A stretch of 64,000 nucleotides of DNA from Margaritifera margaritifera. Taxonomy: Eukaryota > Mollusca > Bivalvia > Unionida > Margaritiferidae. This document shows, in pieces, positions 11,548 to 22,939 of this stretch (within the stretch, counting starts at the first letter, position 1; each line of letters starts with the position of its first letter). The stretch lies in assembly GCA_029931535.1 (NCBI GenBank), contig JAQPZY010001665.1, forward strand, positions 1,943,501 through 2,007,500, written 5' to 3'. The notes beneath the pieces were generated by a model. The model ran no database searches. It saw only the letters and a list, made by a program, of their open reading frames with translations, and was not told where the DNA came from. Both the position numbers and the translations under genes were made by a program.

Positions 11548-12297
11548 TGTTACGACTCTATGGTCTAAGAAAAATGTAACAGAAAGAAAGTGAAACCAAC
11601 AAATCAAGTAAAAATCAACAAGCAATTTATTACTAGATAATTAAAATGAAAAATCAAAAAGTCACTTACAGTAATGTGTTTTGAAATCCTAATAATCCAA
11701 TAAGAATGATTGTTCTAATCACAAGTCCTAAATATAGAATGTTCCGAATTCACGGCTGTGTCCTTGAATGTTAAGATGTGCTAATGGTCTCCAAAGTCCT
11801 GATGTACTAGAAATCTTGAGGTGCTGAAGTCAAAATGAAGTATTCCAAAATCTCTGAATAAGTTCACATAAATTCCAAAATTGTCAATTAAAAATCCAAA
11901 ATCCAAAAGTTTATGAGCACTGTTATAATCCAATGAATATTTAAAATAATTCCTCTCTTAGAATTTGGAATGAATTTTCACAACTGCAATAGCTCTTTAC
12001 AAGACTGATGGTAATGTCAAAACTGAAAAAATGTCCACCAAACATGGTATATATAAAGATTGGTCACATGACAGAATGTTCTAGAATATGAGTCATCTTA
12101 ATGGAATTCTAACTGTAAACAAAATCAACCTTGACCTTCAAATTGAGAAAACATATTGATCAAAACAACCTAATTCAAGAACACTAGTTATACATGTTTT
12201 TCCTAATAAACATAAAGATTTAAGCAAATATTAAAGTGAAGAAACATTTATAATTTCCTAAAATATTCACAATATTATATAAACATCATACATAACA
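11548..12297 (-). mobile_element. Solo LTR (Gypsy, same family as 14474 and 53095)
   Basis: A 750-bp segment begins TGTTACGACTCTATGGTCTAAG and ends CATACATAACA, flanked by CTTC on both sides (11544-11547 and 12298-12301). It shares the order GTAACAGAAAGAAAGTGAAACCAACAA, ATCAACAAGCAATTTATT, ACAAGTCCTAAATATAGAATGTTC and TTGAATGT with the LTR at 14474-15112. That LTR is joined to retroelement coding sequence, which fixes the orientation as -. No internal sequence lies next to it, so it is a solo LTR left by LTR-LTR recombination. The TG...CA ends and 4-bp duplication are intact. Confidence 0.9.
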
Positions 12298-12301
12298 CTT
12301 C

Positions 12302-12505
12302 GAAATGTTTGCTTCATAACTTCCGTTAGAGAAATAAAAGCAAACATTAGCAGCTGTAAGATATCTTAAGTCAATCTTTGATTGGAGCATTGTCTACTAA
12401 ATGTGCAAACTAGTCGATGCGTGCAATTAATATTGAATATCATTACTTTTTTTCATCAGCGGGTAACAATTTGTAAAACTTGTCGTTGTATGATTATCTC
12501 TGATT
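12302..12505. other. Intergenic DNA, no feature seen
   Basis: Short interval between the solo LTR and the SINE. Nothing recognised. Confidence 0.5.
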
Positions 12506-12514
12506 ATACATACA

Positions 12515-12695
12515 TACATACAGATCCTCGCTTTTACAGAGCTTTGCGTGCCAAACTCGTGTTCAAAATGGTTCAGGTTTGAAATTCAATAATCGGTCGG
12601 CTTCTTTGGTGTGTCCTTGGGCAAGGTACTTGACTCCAATTGCCTTCGCTCAACATTATACATGTGTTGCTGTGCTGTAAAACACCATTCAGTGT
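12515..12695 (+). mobile_element. tRNA-derived SINE, family 1
   Basis: Starts after a short CATA run (CATACATACATACAG). It shares TGCGTGCCAAACTCGTGTTC, a B-box-like AGGTTTGAAATTC, TGTGTCCTTGGGCAAGGTACTTGACTCCAATTGCC and GTGTTGCTGTGCTGTAAAAC with the SINE at 5560. No target duplication was identified. Confidence 0.75.
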
Positions 12696-12699
12696 TGAA

Positions 12700-13195
12700 T
12701 GAGAATCACCCCATGTACGCACGCGCTTCTATGGCATTAAAGCAGCGTGTATAGCTGCGCGGTGTAAAATGTTCAATAAAACATTAAAAGTATGTGTTGT
12801 CTCAACTGTGTTATTCTTATAACAGTACATAATGATTAATATGCTCGTTTTTAAGTATATAATAGAAAGGTTCTTGACTGAGTATTGATATATATTGGGC
12901 CCTCATTCATGTGGCGTAGAATGCTCTCGCAAGCATAGCCCTTCTGCGCCTCGTGACCTCGCAACCAATATTTTGTGTGTGTGTGTTGGTATAAAGCAAT
13001 TTGAATAATCAATACTGTTGGTATATCAAATTTTCATTCGCCCATAGAATTATGGTTTTAGTAGTAGACTATTGATTCCATACTCTCTAAATCAATGATG
13101 AATTTCCACTTATTAATTATTATTAAGAAAAGAAAATAGGGAGTGGAAAAATATTAAAAATCTCCGGGAATCATCCGCTCCTTTTCCTTATTGTC
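12700..13195. other. Intergenic DNA, no feature seen
   Basis: No gene recognised. A short GT run is at 12975-12985. Confidence 0.5.
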
Positions 13196-13197
13196 TC

Positions 13198-13199
<2 letters not shown>

Positions 13200-13246
<47 letters not shown>
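13200..13246. repeat. (CT)n microsatellite
   Basis: About 23 CT dinucleotides just 5' of the dispersed repeat at 13295, as in the inverted copy at 8 kb. Confidence 0.97.
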
Positions 13247-13249
<3 letters not shown>

Positions 13250-13294
13250 CAAAATGCGTGAAAAAACGAGAGTAGCGGATTTTCATCTGGATAG

Positions 13295-13460
13295 TCTGAT
13301 GACCGATTGCAATGGTAAGTAAAGCATAGTAATGATTTAGATCAACTGTAAATAAATTTAAATATTTGTTGGTTCGTAATTTCGCTTAGTCTATATTCCC
13401 CACTCATTTCTATATACTAGCTCGCCGGTGATTGAATTGCTGCGCGTTCACTGTTCTAGA
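13295..13460 (+). repeat. Dispersed repeat, copy 2 (inverted relative to 7998-8165)
   Basis: See the copy at 7998. The matching blocks are CAATGGTAAGTAAAGCATAG, GATCAACTGTAAAT, TGTTGGTTCGTAATTTCGCTTAG and GCTCGCCGGTGATTGAAT. Confidence 0.8.
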
Positions 13461-13766
13461 AGCTAGCCATGTAATGTTAGTAGTGCTCTACTTTCTTCAT
13501 ATAAACCAAATTTTATGCTAAAATGATAGGTGTGTCGTTTATTTATTTCATCAAATATAGGTGAAAAAAGCTCAAAAAAGAAGCAAATTATCAATTTCCA
13601 AATAGAATTGTGAATAGCTGCAATTGCTGCAGAACTACGTTTTTTAACGGATGTACTGGAGAGGGATGTGAAGAGTTCACTCCCTCCGTCAACACAGAGT
13701 TTCCTTTAGTCCATATGTATATGTATATGTATGTGGTATAAATAAAAACTTCGTTTCCTTTTAACG

Positions 13767-13770
<4 letters not shown>

Positions 13771-13817
<47 letters not shown>
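13771..13817. repeat. (TA)n microsatellite
   Basis: About 23 TA dinucleotides at the left margin of the dispersed repeat 13830-14370. Confidence 0.97.
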
Positions 13818-13819
<2 letters not shown>

Positions 13820-13829
13820 TTATATATTG

Positions 13830-14370
13830 TAGCACACCAGCGGGCTCACTACCTAGCGAATCAAACAACTTCTGCCTGAGCCTATCTTGAGGTCGATGAT
13901 GTCGCTATTTCCAAGGACCAGAAGACACCAGCCGTTGACAACTGAAACGCGCAAATACCATATATAATTTTTCTCTAATCACCTAATGACCACACATCAG
14001 GAAACTCTAATTTCACACATGTATGGGTTTTCTTTCTTCACAACTGTATGACTCACCAGTAAGCATTTCCAAGCCGAAGTTTGGTACTTTACCCCATGCA
14101 CCACGAAACAAAACCCAAACACCTAATAAATACAATAAGAATGATTACCATCTCAAATTACTAAGCACTTATATTTTAGAATATCACGAGAATTCCTTAT
14201 GTTAAGAAACCAGGAATGTCCATTTTAAGAAATTAATCCATGCTAAAATAAAGTCTCGTGAATACTGTATATTACGACGTCTGCTCCTAGAAATTGGCAA
14301 ATTACTTGGTTTAAGAAATATCTTCCCAACATCGACTCACCATAATCAACGAATAATTACTTAAATCTAA
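13830..14370 (+). repeat. Dispersed ~550-bp repeat, copy 1 (inverted relative to 42705-43265)
   Basis: Aligns by eye along its whole length with the complement of 42705-43265. Anchors include GCCTGAGCCTATCTTGAGGTCGATG, ACGAAACAAAACCCAAACACCTAA, GAATTCCTTATGTTAAGAAA, TCCATGCTAAAATAAAGTCTCGTGAATACT and AAGAAATATCTTCCCAAC. The short open frame at 14023-14205 lies inside and is not conserved as a protein. The element class is unknown. Confidence 0.85.
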
Positions 14371-14418
14371 CAATGCTATATAAGGAGACGTACATATAAA
14401 TAGCACATACCCTTCGGT

Positions 14419-14421
<3 letters not shown>

Positions 14422-14473
<52 letters not shown>
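14422..14473. repeat. (TA)n microsatellite abutting an LTR
   Basis: About 26 TA dinucleotides run straight into the LTR end, replacing its terminal T (AGTTACGACTC instead of TGTTACGACTC). Confidence 0.97.
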
Positions 14474-14478
<5 letters not shown>

Positions 14479-15112
14479 CGACTCTAGGTCTCAAAAATGT
14501 GTAACAGAAAGAAAGTTAAACCAACAATGTAAGTAATATCAACAAGCAATTTATTTCCGTATACTACAAAGTGAAATTCAAGAGATACTTACAGTATTGT
14601 TAATCAAATTCCAAATAATCCTAAGTGTCCTAATCACAAGTCCAAAAATATAGAATGTTCTGAATGAGTTCCAATAGTCTTGAATGTCCTGATATAACAC
14701 AATGATACAATTCATAATGTCTTTGAATGAGTTCACAAAAGTCCAAAATAATGTATTAATTCAAAACTCAATGAGCACTTTAGTAATTCCAATGAATATA
14801 TTAAGTAAATAATTCCTCTCGAATTATATCTGATTTCAACGGCACAATGTAAAATCTGATCAAAAATGAATTCCCAGAGACTGATCTACAACAGGAATGA
14901 ATTATTTGTTTACCAGATCCCTATTTATACACATTTTCACTTTGCCTAACAGGATGTGAAGCAATAAAATTGGAAAAATCCAGTCTAACTGTAAACAAGA
15001 CTGGCCTTGAACTCAAATGCTTGTAAACATTCTTTTTACTAGGGACCATAATCTAAAGTACTACTTACCTTAATGGACAAGATTTAAACATATAGATTTA
15101 ATACACAGAACA
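14474..15112 (-). mobile_element. 3' LTR of the Gmr1-like element
   Basis: Homologous to the solo LTRs at 11548 and 53095 (shared CGACTCTAGGTC, GTAACAGAAAGAAAGT, ATCAACAAGCAATTTATT, CTAATCACAAGTCC, AATATAGAATGTTC, CTTGAATGTCCTGATA). On the - strand it begins TGTTCTGTGTATTAAATC directly after the purine tract GATGAGGGCATG (15113-15124). Confidence 0.88.
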
Positions 15113-15281
15113 CATGCCCTCATCAAGAAAAATCAAGATTTATAGAATAAAGCTTTCTTTTACATATTTGTCGATTTTGTATATGATACTATAATAATCA
15201 AACTTACATAGGAATATGTCTTATGAATGCCACTCAGCAGAATTACACAAAATATACACAAAATAAAGCAATATAGTACTT

Positions 15282-15845
15282 CTATACACGCGAGAGTGCA
15301 TCTGCAATCACTGAGTCGATCAAAGAATTTCCAAATGTTAACATGTTCATAAGACGTTGGATTGTTGTCCGAGAACTTTTCATTCCAAAAGGCATCACTT
15401 TACACTTATAAAGCCCATCTGGAGTTACAAATGCTGAAATTTCTTTTGCTCTTTCCGTGAGTGGAATTTGCCAGAATCCTTTTAAAAGGTCAAACTGGTT
15501 GACATATTTCGCATTTCCAATTTTGTCAATGCAATCATGTATTCTTCGCATTGCAAATGAATCCGTGTCGGTGACACTATTCAATTTTTAATAGTCAGTA
15601 CACATGCGGAATGTATTATCTGGTTTAGGCACAAAAATACATGGTGAACTCCAGTTACTTTTACTTGGTTCTATAAAATCATTTTCCTGTCAATATTTAA
15701 TTTCTTTTTTTTCTGCTTGAAAGACTTCAACCTATAAGGATGCTGTTTCACATGTGTAGAATCTACAATATCAACGTCATGATAAATGTTATTTGTTCGT
15801 GTTGGAAAATCAGGAAACAAGTGCTCATACTCATGTAATAACTGT
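15282..15845 (-). pseudogene. Gypsy reverse transcriptase fused to RNase H end by deletion
   Basis: The upstream part, in other frames, keeps the PDG/RT N-terminal region (near 15830-15600: a block resembling the LFPD.PTRTD spacer and HPYRL). The clear frame 15584-15282 reads NSVTDTDSFAMRRIHDCIDK, then YVNQFDLLKGFWQIPLTERA and FVTPDGLYKCKVMPFGMK. These are RT motifs 2 to 4, but the F/Y-x-DD box is absent. After QRLMNM the sequence jumps to LIDSVIADALSRV, the conserved C-terminal end of Gypsy RNase H (ADALSR). So the catalytic half of RT and nearly all of RNase H were deleted. It lies downstream of integrase in transcription order. Confidence 0.88.
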
Positions 15846-15851
15846 TTTAGT

Positions 15852-16175
15852 TTATTCCTTTCCTGTTGTTTGTAAATGTGAAAATTTCTGGTCCAGATAG
15901 TTTAATATTTCTGAATTCTGAAGTTTGCTTAAACCAAAGTGACTAGTGTCGGATTGCATTCCATCGTTTACATCCTCACTGTGTGGGACAGGTACAACTA
16001 AATTGACTGAATAATTAACTGTGCTATCTCTGTCAAAATACTCCTTTAACATATTTATATGACAAAGTTGTTTCTGTTTCCGCCTCCCAGGAGTGTTAAT
16101 GATATAATTTAAGTCATTTACTTTCTTTTCAACTGTATAAGGACCATACAATTTAGCCCGAAGAGGATTTTAAGG
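15852..16175 (-). pseudogene. Integrase C-terminal domain of the Gmr1-like element
   Basis: The frame contains GPYTVEKKVNDLNYIINTPG followed by RRKQKQLCHINMLKEYFDRD, the conserved post-core integrase segment (GPY...TP.RRK..QLCH.NMLK.Y) of this Gypsy group. The following NSEILNYLDQKFSHL is the spacer that leads into RT in elements with this order. Stops interrupt the link to the core domain. Confidence 0.88.
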
Positions 16176-16432
16176 TATGGGGAAAAGAGCCAGAACTTTC
16201 TCATTAGACTGAAAACACCTTTCCTGTGTATTTCTGTCACACCTTAATTTCATTTTTGATTGAATAGAGTGAGGATTAGTTCTTGCTACTTCACAAGCCT
16301 TTGACAACTTATATTTGAAATCAGAGACTTAGTAAAGAAGATTATTCTTTGAATCTTTTTTTGAAAAACGTTTCTTGTCAAATAATGTCAATGGTCTACG
16401 GACAGTATGTCCAAAAGTCAGTTCAAGAGGAC

Positions 16433-17062
16433 CTAAACCCAATGATTGTTGAACTGATTCCCTAACAGCAAGCAACAACAAATGAACACCTCATCCCAAT
16501 CTTTTCCTGTATCAAAGCAATATGAACGAATCCTATTCTTCAAAGTTTGATGAAATGTTTCTAAAGCCCCTTGACTTTCAGGGTGATAGGTAGAAGATTT
16601 AAACTGCTGGGTTCCTACTTTTATGCATATCGTGTTGGCAAATTCCAGACATAAAATTTGACCATTGATCATACTGGACAGATTTAGGAAGACCAACAAT
16701 TGTAAAGATCTTAATCAAAGCTTTTACAATGGTTTTAGCTTTAATATTTCTCAAAGGAATTGCCTCTGGAAACCCCGCAGACGCACACATTATGGTCAAC
16801 AAGTATTGGTTACCTGACTTGGTCTTAGGTAAGTGACCGACACAGTCTACCATTATTCTACTAAATGGTTCGTAAAATGCAGGAATAGGTTGCAGGTGAG
16901 GCTTAGGTATCTTCTGATCGTGTTTTCATACCATTTGACAAGTGTGACAAGATCAGCGGGCACCTCAGGTGGTCTCCATTTTCTCATAAAGACCCCATTT
17001 TTCACAAAGTAACAATCTGCGACTTGTGTGACTTCAGTTTCACTAATTGCCCTCTGAAACAA
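16433..17062 (-). pseudogene. Integrase zinc-binding remnant and catalytic core
   Basis: The 5' part reads VADCYFVKNGVFMRKWRPPE, the segment before the HHCC finger; CHTCQMV around 16940 is what remains of the finger, next to a stop. The core begins MVDCVGHLPKTKSGNQYLLT with the first catalytic Asp, has the second Asp in SVQYDQWSNFMSG (family consensus has Gly where Trp is), and the Glu in HPESQGALETFHQTLK. All three DDE positions survive, but three frames are needed. Integrase joins cDNA to host DNA; this copy cannot be made as one protein. Confidence 0.88.
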
Positions 17063-17210
17063 ACAGGAGATCTCAGAATCTTGCTTCTGTTCGACAACGA
17101 GTGACTGTCTTTTGTCACCCTGATTAGAATAAAGAGAATGAGTAATGAAAAGATGATTACTATGATCAATACCTATTGATTGATCAATACCAGGAGAAAA
17201 GGTGAACTCA

Positions 17211-17655
17211 TCAAAAGACTGGCCAAAAATATGTGCCAGCTAAAGGAATAATTTCCTGATTATCATCATTCTCAGGAACTCTTTTTGCCCTAGCTCTGGT
17301 AACTGCACAAGCATGATACAAATCAGGGATTTCAATCTCAATACGAACAACTTTTTGATCCAAACAATGCTTGTCAGTTACAAGTGGATAAAATACGACT
17401 TTATCTCCAAATAGGTCATTGCATAGTGACAAACGAATACCTTCTACATGTAAAGAAGTCACTGCCCCAACAGTCACAGGTCCGGAAACTAAGTCTGGTG
17501 CTAAATTGACGAAATGGAGAGGAACATTTACAAAGTCGCATTATACGCCGATTAAGAACACCTTCACTAGAAGAAGACTTCGCAGACAAATGCAAAGTAG
17601 CTGATAACAAAAGACTCCTAGAAGCTCCCGTGTCCCTTAATATTTTAATATGGAT
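17211..17655 (-). pseudogene. Retropepsin (aspartic protease) and following domain
   Basis: The active-site segment HIKILRDTGASRSLLL (DTG triad) sits near 17640-17600. A frameshift follows, and the frame 17477-17211 continues VTVGAVTSLHVEGIRLSLCN, then DLFGDKVVFYPLVTDKH, matching the family's post-protease pattern (usually GNDLAGDKV). The last residues lead into a TRARAK segment. It processes the polyprotein in intact relatives. Confidence 0.82.
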
Positions 17656-17659
17656 AGGT

Positions 17660-18721
17660 TTGGCAGAATAAACAATAAGTGATATAGAACCTTCTGACAT
17701 GAATGGTTCATAAGTCTCCAATATAGAATCAGACTGGGCTTTGTTTGACTCAACAAATGTATTGCTTTCAATACAAGTCCGTGACCTTGACCTCTTTGAA
17801 ATAAGAGCATTTGCAATAGCTCTGTCTTTATTCTGTTCCTTATTTTTCAACCTGAAGCAATGAGAAATGACGTGCCCTTTCTTTTTACAATAAGTGCACG
17901 TAGGAAGAGATAAGGATTTCTGATCAGTCTTATCAGATGTTTGATTTCTAAAAGTTGTACCGGATTGAAATTTAAAAGTTCTCGCATGAGACTGAAATTT
18001 TTTTTTTTTTTTTACCAAAACCCTGCTGAGAGGTAGACTTAATGACAAATAAAACTCTGTGAGTTAAGAAAGAATCATCAGCCATGCGAGCAGCATTTTT
18101 CAACGTCTTCACCTTTTGCTCATCAAGACAGGTCTTGACATCAATATGGATGCACTTCTTGAACTCTTCAATTAATACTAGCTGCCTGGGGTTATCGTAA
18201 TCTTGATCAACCTTCATGGCTGAGCACCACCTATCAAACAGTTCTTCTTTTTCCCTTGCAAATTCGACATGAGTTTGTCCAGTTTCTTACAATTCCTAAA
18301 GCCAATATGCCTCAGGTACCAGCTCATAAGCCCTCAAGATACATTCCTTAACCTCATCATAATCAACACTCGTTTGTACCGACAGAAAAGTGTAGACTTC
18401 ACCAGATTTGCCAATAAGAACACTTTGTAGTAATAAAGTCCAATGCTCTCTTGGCCATTTCAAGTTTTCATCAATTTTCTCAAAGTGAAGAAAGTATTTA
18501 TCTACTTCGTTTTCCTGAAAAGGAGATACTAACTAAATATATCTGGTAACATCAAACAAAACCTGAACTTGTATGTAAAGGGGAGGGGGGAGAGTGCTCC
18601 GCTGCCAGTTCTAATTTTTTTATTCTATATTGCATTTCTCTTTCTTCTCTCTGCATCTGTCTCTCGCTCGAAGCATCTGCATTTCCCTCTCCTTCGTTTC
18701 CCTTTACTTCATTCCCTCTCT

Positions 18722-18762
<41 letters not shown>

Positions 18763-18952
18763 TTGCATTTCCTTCTCGTTTTTCTCTTTCTGAATCTGAA
18801 TCTGAATTCGCATTTCCATCATTTCTCTCTGAAACGGAAGCTATTTTTATCTGTAATTCCCTTATTTTCCTATCAAAACCAGAAGTAGACTTCCCAATCA
18901 AACCCAAAGCAATATTATAAAAAATTTCCTTTCCCACCAAATACAGAATCAA
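17660..18952 (-). pseudogene. Gag of the Gmr1-like element
   Basis: The N-terminal part at 18952-18704 has GLIGKSTSGFDRKIRELQIK then an E/R-rich helix produced by a (CT)n tract. The middle, 18520-18060 in shifting frames, keeps the signature segments EHWTLLLQSVLIGKSGEVYT, YELVPEAYWL and LVLIEEFKKC..DVKTCLDEQK of this group. The zinc knuckle CTYCKKKGHVISHC (CX2CX4HX4C) is near 17900. A run of T at 17999-18013 (A on the coding strand) causes one frameshift, and stops occur elsewhere. Gag packages the element RNA. Confidence 0.85.
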
Positions 18953-18954
18953 AA

Positions 18955-19128
18955 TATTCCTTATTCTACAATGGTAACACTTTTTCGCTCTGTTTGGTGT
19001 ATATTGTAATTCTCTATAATAACTTCTATATACCTTAATTTATGTAGTTGGAATCAAGATGGTCTGTGTAACTAGATGAGAATTACTTACTGGGTCGACA
19101 TGCGGGTATGTCTGCTTCGCACGAATGC
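18955..19128. other. SINE-tail-like sequence and unassigned DNA
   Basis: TGGTAACACTTTTTCGCTCTGTTTGGTGTATATTGTAATTCTCT at about 18971 resembles GATAACACTTTCCGCTCTGTGTTTGATGTGTATTTATAATTCTCT at 19340, so a partial copy of the same repeat lies here, next to the truncated gag. Confidence 0.6.
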
Positions 19129-19134
19129 CTATAC

Positions 19135-19830
<696 letters not shown>

Positions 19831-19839
19831 TGAATGAAA

Positions 19840-22380
19840 TATTTAACATTCAGTTATGAACTTTAAACATCGGAAGGCTATTCTTCGCGACTTTGAAAAA
19901 TAAAAAGAGAGATAAAAATTCATTTGAGATAAGACGGAAGCTGAGAACGTTTTCCATCGTTTATACTCTATCTTTCAGTTTTTATAGATGAAAATATAGA
20001 AGATGGAACCATCTTTATTTTGTTAACTTCCTTTTTATCTTCCATTTTTCAATGTTTAAATATAGAAGATGAATTGACAATCTTTAAATAAACCTTTTGT
20101 GACCCGTATTTTCTATGTTTATTTGTCTCTCTGGGCAATGTATATATTACATTATAATTCAGCCAAAATTGTGTAATTTTGTTTACTATAATATAATTCC
20201 ATTTCATGTTAAAGGAATATTTTTGCAGACCCTGATGTCAACCAGTACTTAATACTAAATAAATTATGCTTTAAAATGTACTTCAGCAACAAATATATCT
20301 GACTTTGTGCACTTAAATATTTATTCCATTTTATATAAAGTACCGTTTTTTAAGATTTGTATCTCCTTTAGTACTATTTTGATGTTTAGACAACAACAAC
20401 AGCTTTAAAGTTCATTATTAATTCATGTCACAGTACAGTGAACGCATAATAATTAGAGAGATACACACGCTGTATTTTAGCAACTCTGTGAACTAATGGA
20501 TCAAAATAATGATCATTGCAATCTGACTTTAAATACCTTTATGTATGGTGATTCAATGCTTCCAGGTCCAATACACATTCGTATTTTCGATGCATTTCAA
20601 AAATTTATTTAAAAGTCAAAATGATTTACTTACGCGCACCTTTTGCGAGCATGCATGCACTTCCACGGGCCATGAACAGCTGTAAAAACAATTCTATTTC
20701 TTTTCCAAATAATTGGCCATCGCTTCTGCAATAAAAAGCTCTACAAGGAAGATCTGTTCACTTTTAATCTCACGTTTTCGTCCTTTCTTTTGTTCTTCCC
20801 CGTTCTTTCCTCCTTGTTATGATAATGTCCTGCACATTCTAATTAACAGTTTATCCTTCTATCTTCCTCTTTTGTTTATCCTCATCTTTTGCCAACTCCT
20901 TCCTTGTTCATCTTTGTTTTTGATCTACCTAGACTCAATGTTAATGTTTAACAAAGAGACGCATCACTTTGACTATTCAACAAAATTCAAATTTGTTGTC
21001 ATTAAAACTCAGTGGTATATGCCATACAATCACATATATTTACAGTTTTTATATCGTCAAAAGAGAAAAACACTATAAGTCATTTAATTTAATTTTAATC
21101 CTTTACCGTCTATACAGTAAGTTTTGTAATCTCCCACTACAAATGTTAGAAAAAAAATATGTTTAAATTCAGTAATGATCACTGTTCATTCCAGGTGCAA
21201 AAACTATTGGCACTTTTGATAAGTCGCAATACTCTTCCTTAGATTAACTGGTTAACTGGCAAACTTTCGCTTGAGTACAAGTCAATAAGATTGACCACTG
21301 ATGCATTACACGGTAAGCATTAGGAGGGATATGAAACACGCAAGCTGCTCATTATTATGCATGAAGGACAATTGATCGCTAGTTATATGCAACCAATGAA
21401 ATGTAGAGAATATAACTATTATTGTTCCCTATTGATGTGTTAAGTACTTTCACTTCATGCACAAAGTTTATAGCTGTAAATACAAATATGGAGATAATCT
21501 TCTGAAGGATGAGAATCATGCAAATTGACCCCGATTATGGAGCTAAATATTCAGCATTCTCAGTTTTCTTCAGGAAGTGCATGATAAACATGTCATATAT
21601 TTCGTCGCTCAATATTTTGACAGGGAAATTGATCAATATGGGTGTGTTGTATTTTCTTTTTTCTTTTACTGAGCGGAGAGAAAAGTCTGACGGGCAATTA
21701 ACTTAGAATACTCGAGGATCCTAACCTAGGAATGGAGATGCCCCGGGCGTGGGGATACGTGATGTTTTTAACACTAATTGTCAATCATAAACCAACATGG
21801 GAACACGAGGTCAAAAGCATACTATGATTGCTGTTATACTAGGGTTATTTGCAATTACGTTAGAAACTCCAAACGATTAGTCAACCCATATCCAAATCGC
21901 ACTTAATTATAAACATTTTGTTAGTCCAAATCGCACATAATTATAAACATTATGTTAGTCAGAAACAGTCATATATATGATAGAAACACTGGCAAACAAC
22001 ATTGCAAAACTGGAGTGAAACCAGCACAAGCGCTTTCTGAAACTGCCAACCGATGCCTTTCTAAAGGGCACAAAACAACAAATGACGATTACACAAACGA
22101 AACAAGAGGAAAACACAAAGCACAAAACGTAATTACTTTACAGAATCTACATGATTTTTGCTGTTGATCTTTACAGAAACGATATTATTAGAACAAAAGA
22201 ATCTGATAACGTGAGCAAGTCAGAAATGAAAAGCAATCGACAATAATATTTTATCCCGAATATAATATTTGTTGAAATGGCGATTACTTAAAACTAGATA
22301 AAGTGTTGTTCTAAAGAAGCACTATTAAAGTTGTGTTGTGACTAACGAAACGAAACTAAAATAATCCAGATACTGTGGAA
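19840..22380. other. Intergenic DNA; one 34-bp tandem duplication
   Basis: No gene recognised in 2.5 kb. A direct duplication of CCAAATCGCAC[T/A]TAATTATAAACATT[T/A]TGTTAGT occurs at about 21890-21957. The open frame 20713-21078 is T-rich and has no domain. Confidence 0.55.
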
Positions 22381-22388
22381 GTTTTACA

Positions 22389-22446
22389 TTTGGATTTTTT
22401 TTTTATTTATTTTTTTTTTTTGCTTTTTTTTTTTTTTTTTTTTTTG
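22389..22446. repeat. Poly-T tracts
   Basis: Three T runs separated by single other bases, about 58 bp. Confidence 0.9.
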
Positions 22447-22866
22447 CTTTGTATTATTTTGTTTTGCTGTCCACAGAAGAATGGAAGTTGACATCATAGT
22501 TGTTTTTTTTCTCTCACTCGAATTGATGGCAGAAAATAGTTGGTTTCAGTAACTTAGAAATCTCTTGTTATATTTGCACAAGTAATTGAATGTTTGGATT
22601 CTGCTTGGTTTAACCTGCTGGGTTTGGGTGTTCGCAGCTGGAGACTCAAACGGGTTTCTTTGGATGTTCTATTTTCCGTGCTTCATTTTGAGTCATGGGT
22701 GACAGGGCTTGACGTTTCAAAGCACACAATTATTATTGACTAGGAATTGTAGTTTAAGGTCATATCCGAAGAATGAATCGTGTTTACTAGAAGGAAATTA
22801 TTTCGAAATACCCAGTTTGTTTATCGAAGACGTAGTATGGGTTTTTATTTCGATTCTGCGCATTAA

Positions 22867-22868
<2 letters not shown>

Positions 22869-22933
<65 letters not shown>
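22869..22933. repeat. (TA)n microsatellite
   Basis: About 32 TA dinucleotides. Confidence 0.97.
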
Positions 22934-22936
<3 letters not shown>

Positions 22937-22939
22937 ATT

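Larger units (their letters stand above)
14474..18952 (-). mobile_element. Gypsy retrotransposon with integrase before RT (Gmr1-like order), decayed
   Basis: Read on the - strand from 18952 down: gag with zinc knuckle, protease, integrase (zinc-binding remnant, core, C-terminal domain), then RT joined to the end of RNase H, a polypurine tract (GATGAGGGCATG) and the 3' LTR. Known Gypsy elements normally place integrase last; the Gmr1 group is the described exception. The 5' LTR is missing: no LTR-like sequence occurs right of 18952, so the copy is 5'-truncated. Frameshifts, stops and a deletion of most of RT/RNase H inactivate it. Confidence 0.88.

Noticed and set aside
18630..18920. + strand Ser/Leu-rich open frame
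   Set aside because: Antisense to the retroelement gag N-terminus, which has a CT tract coding for E/R on the other strand.
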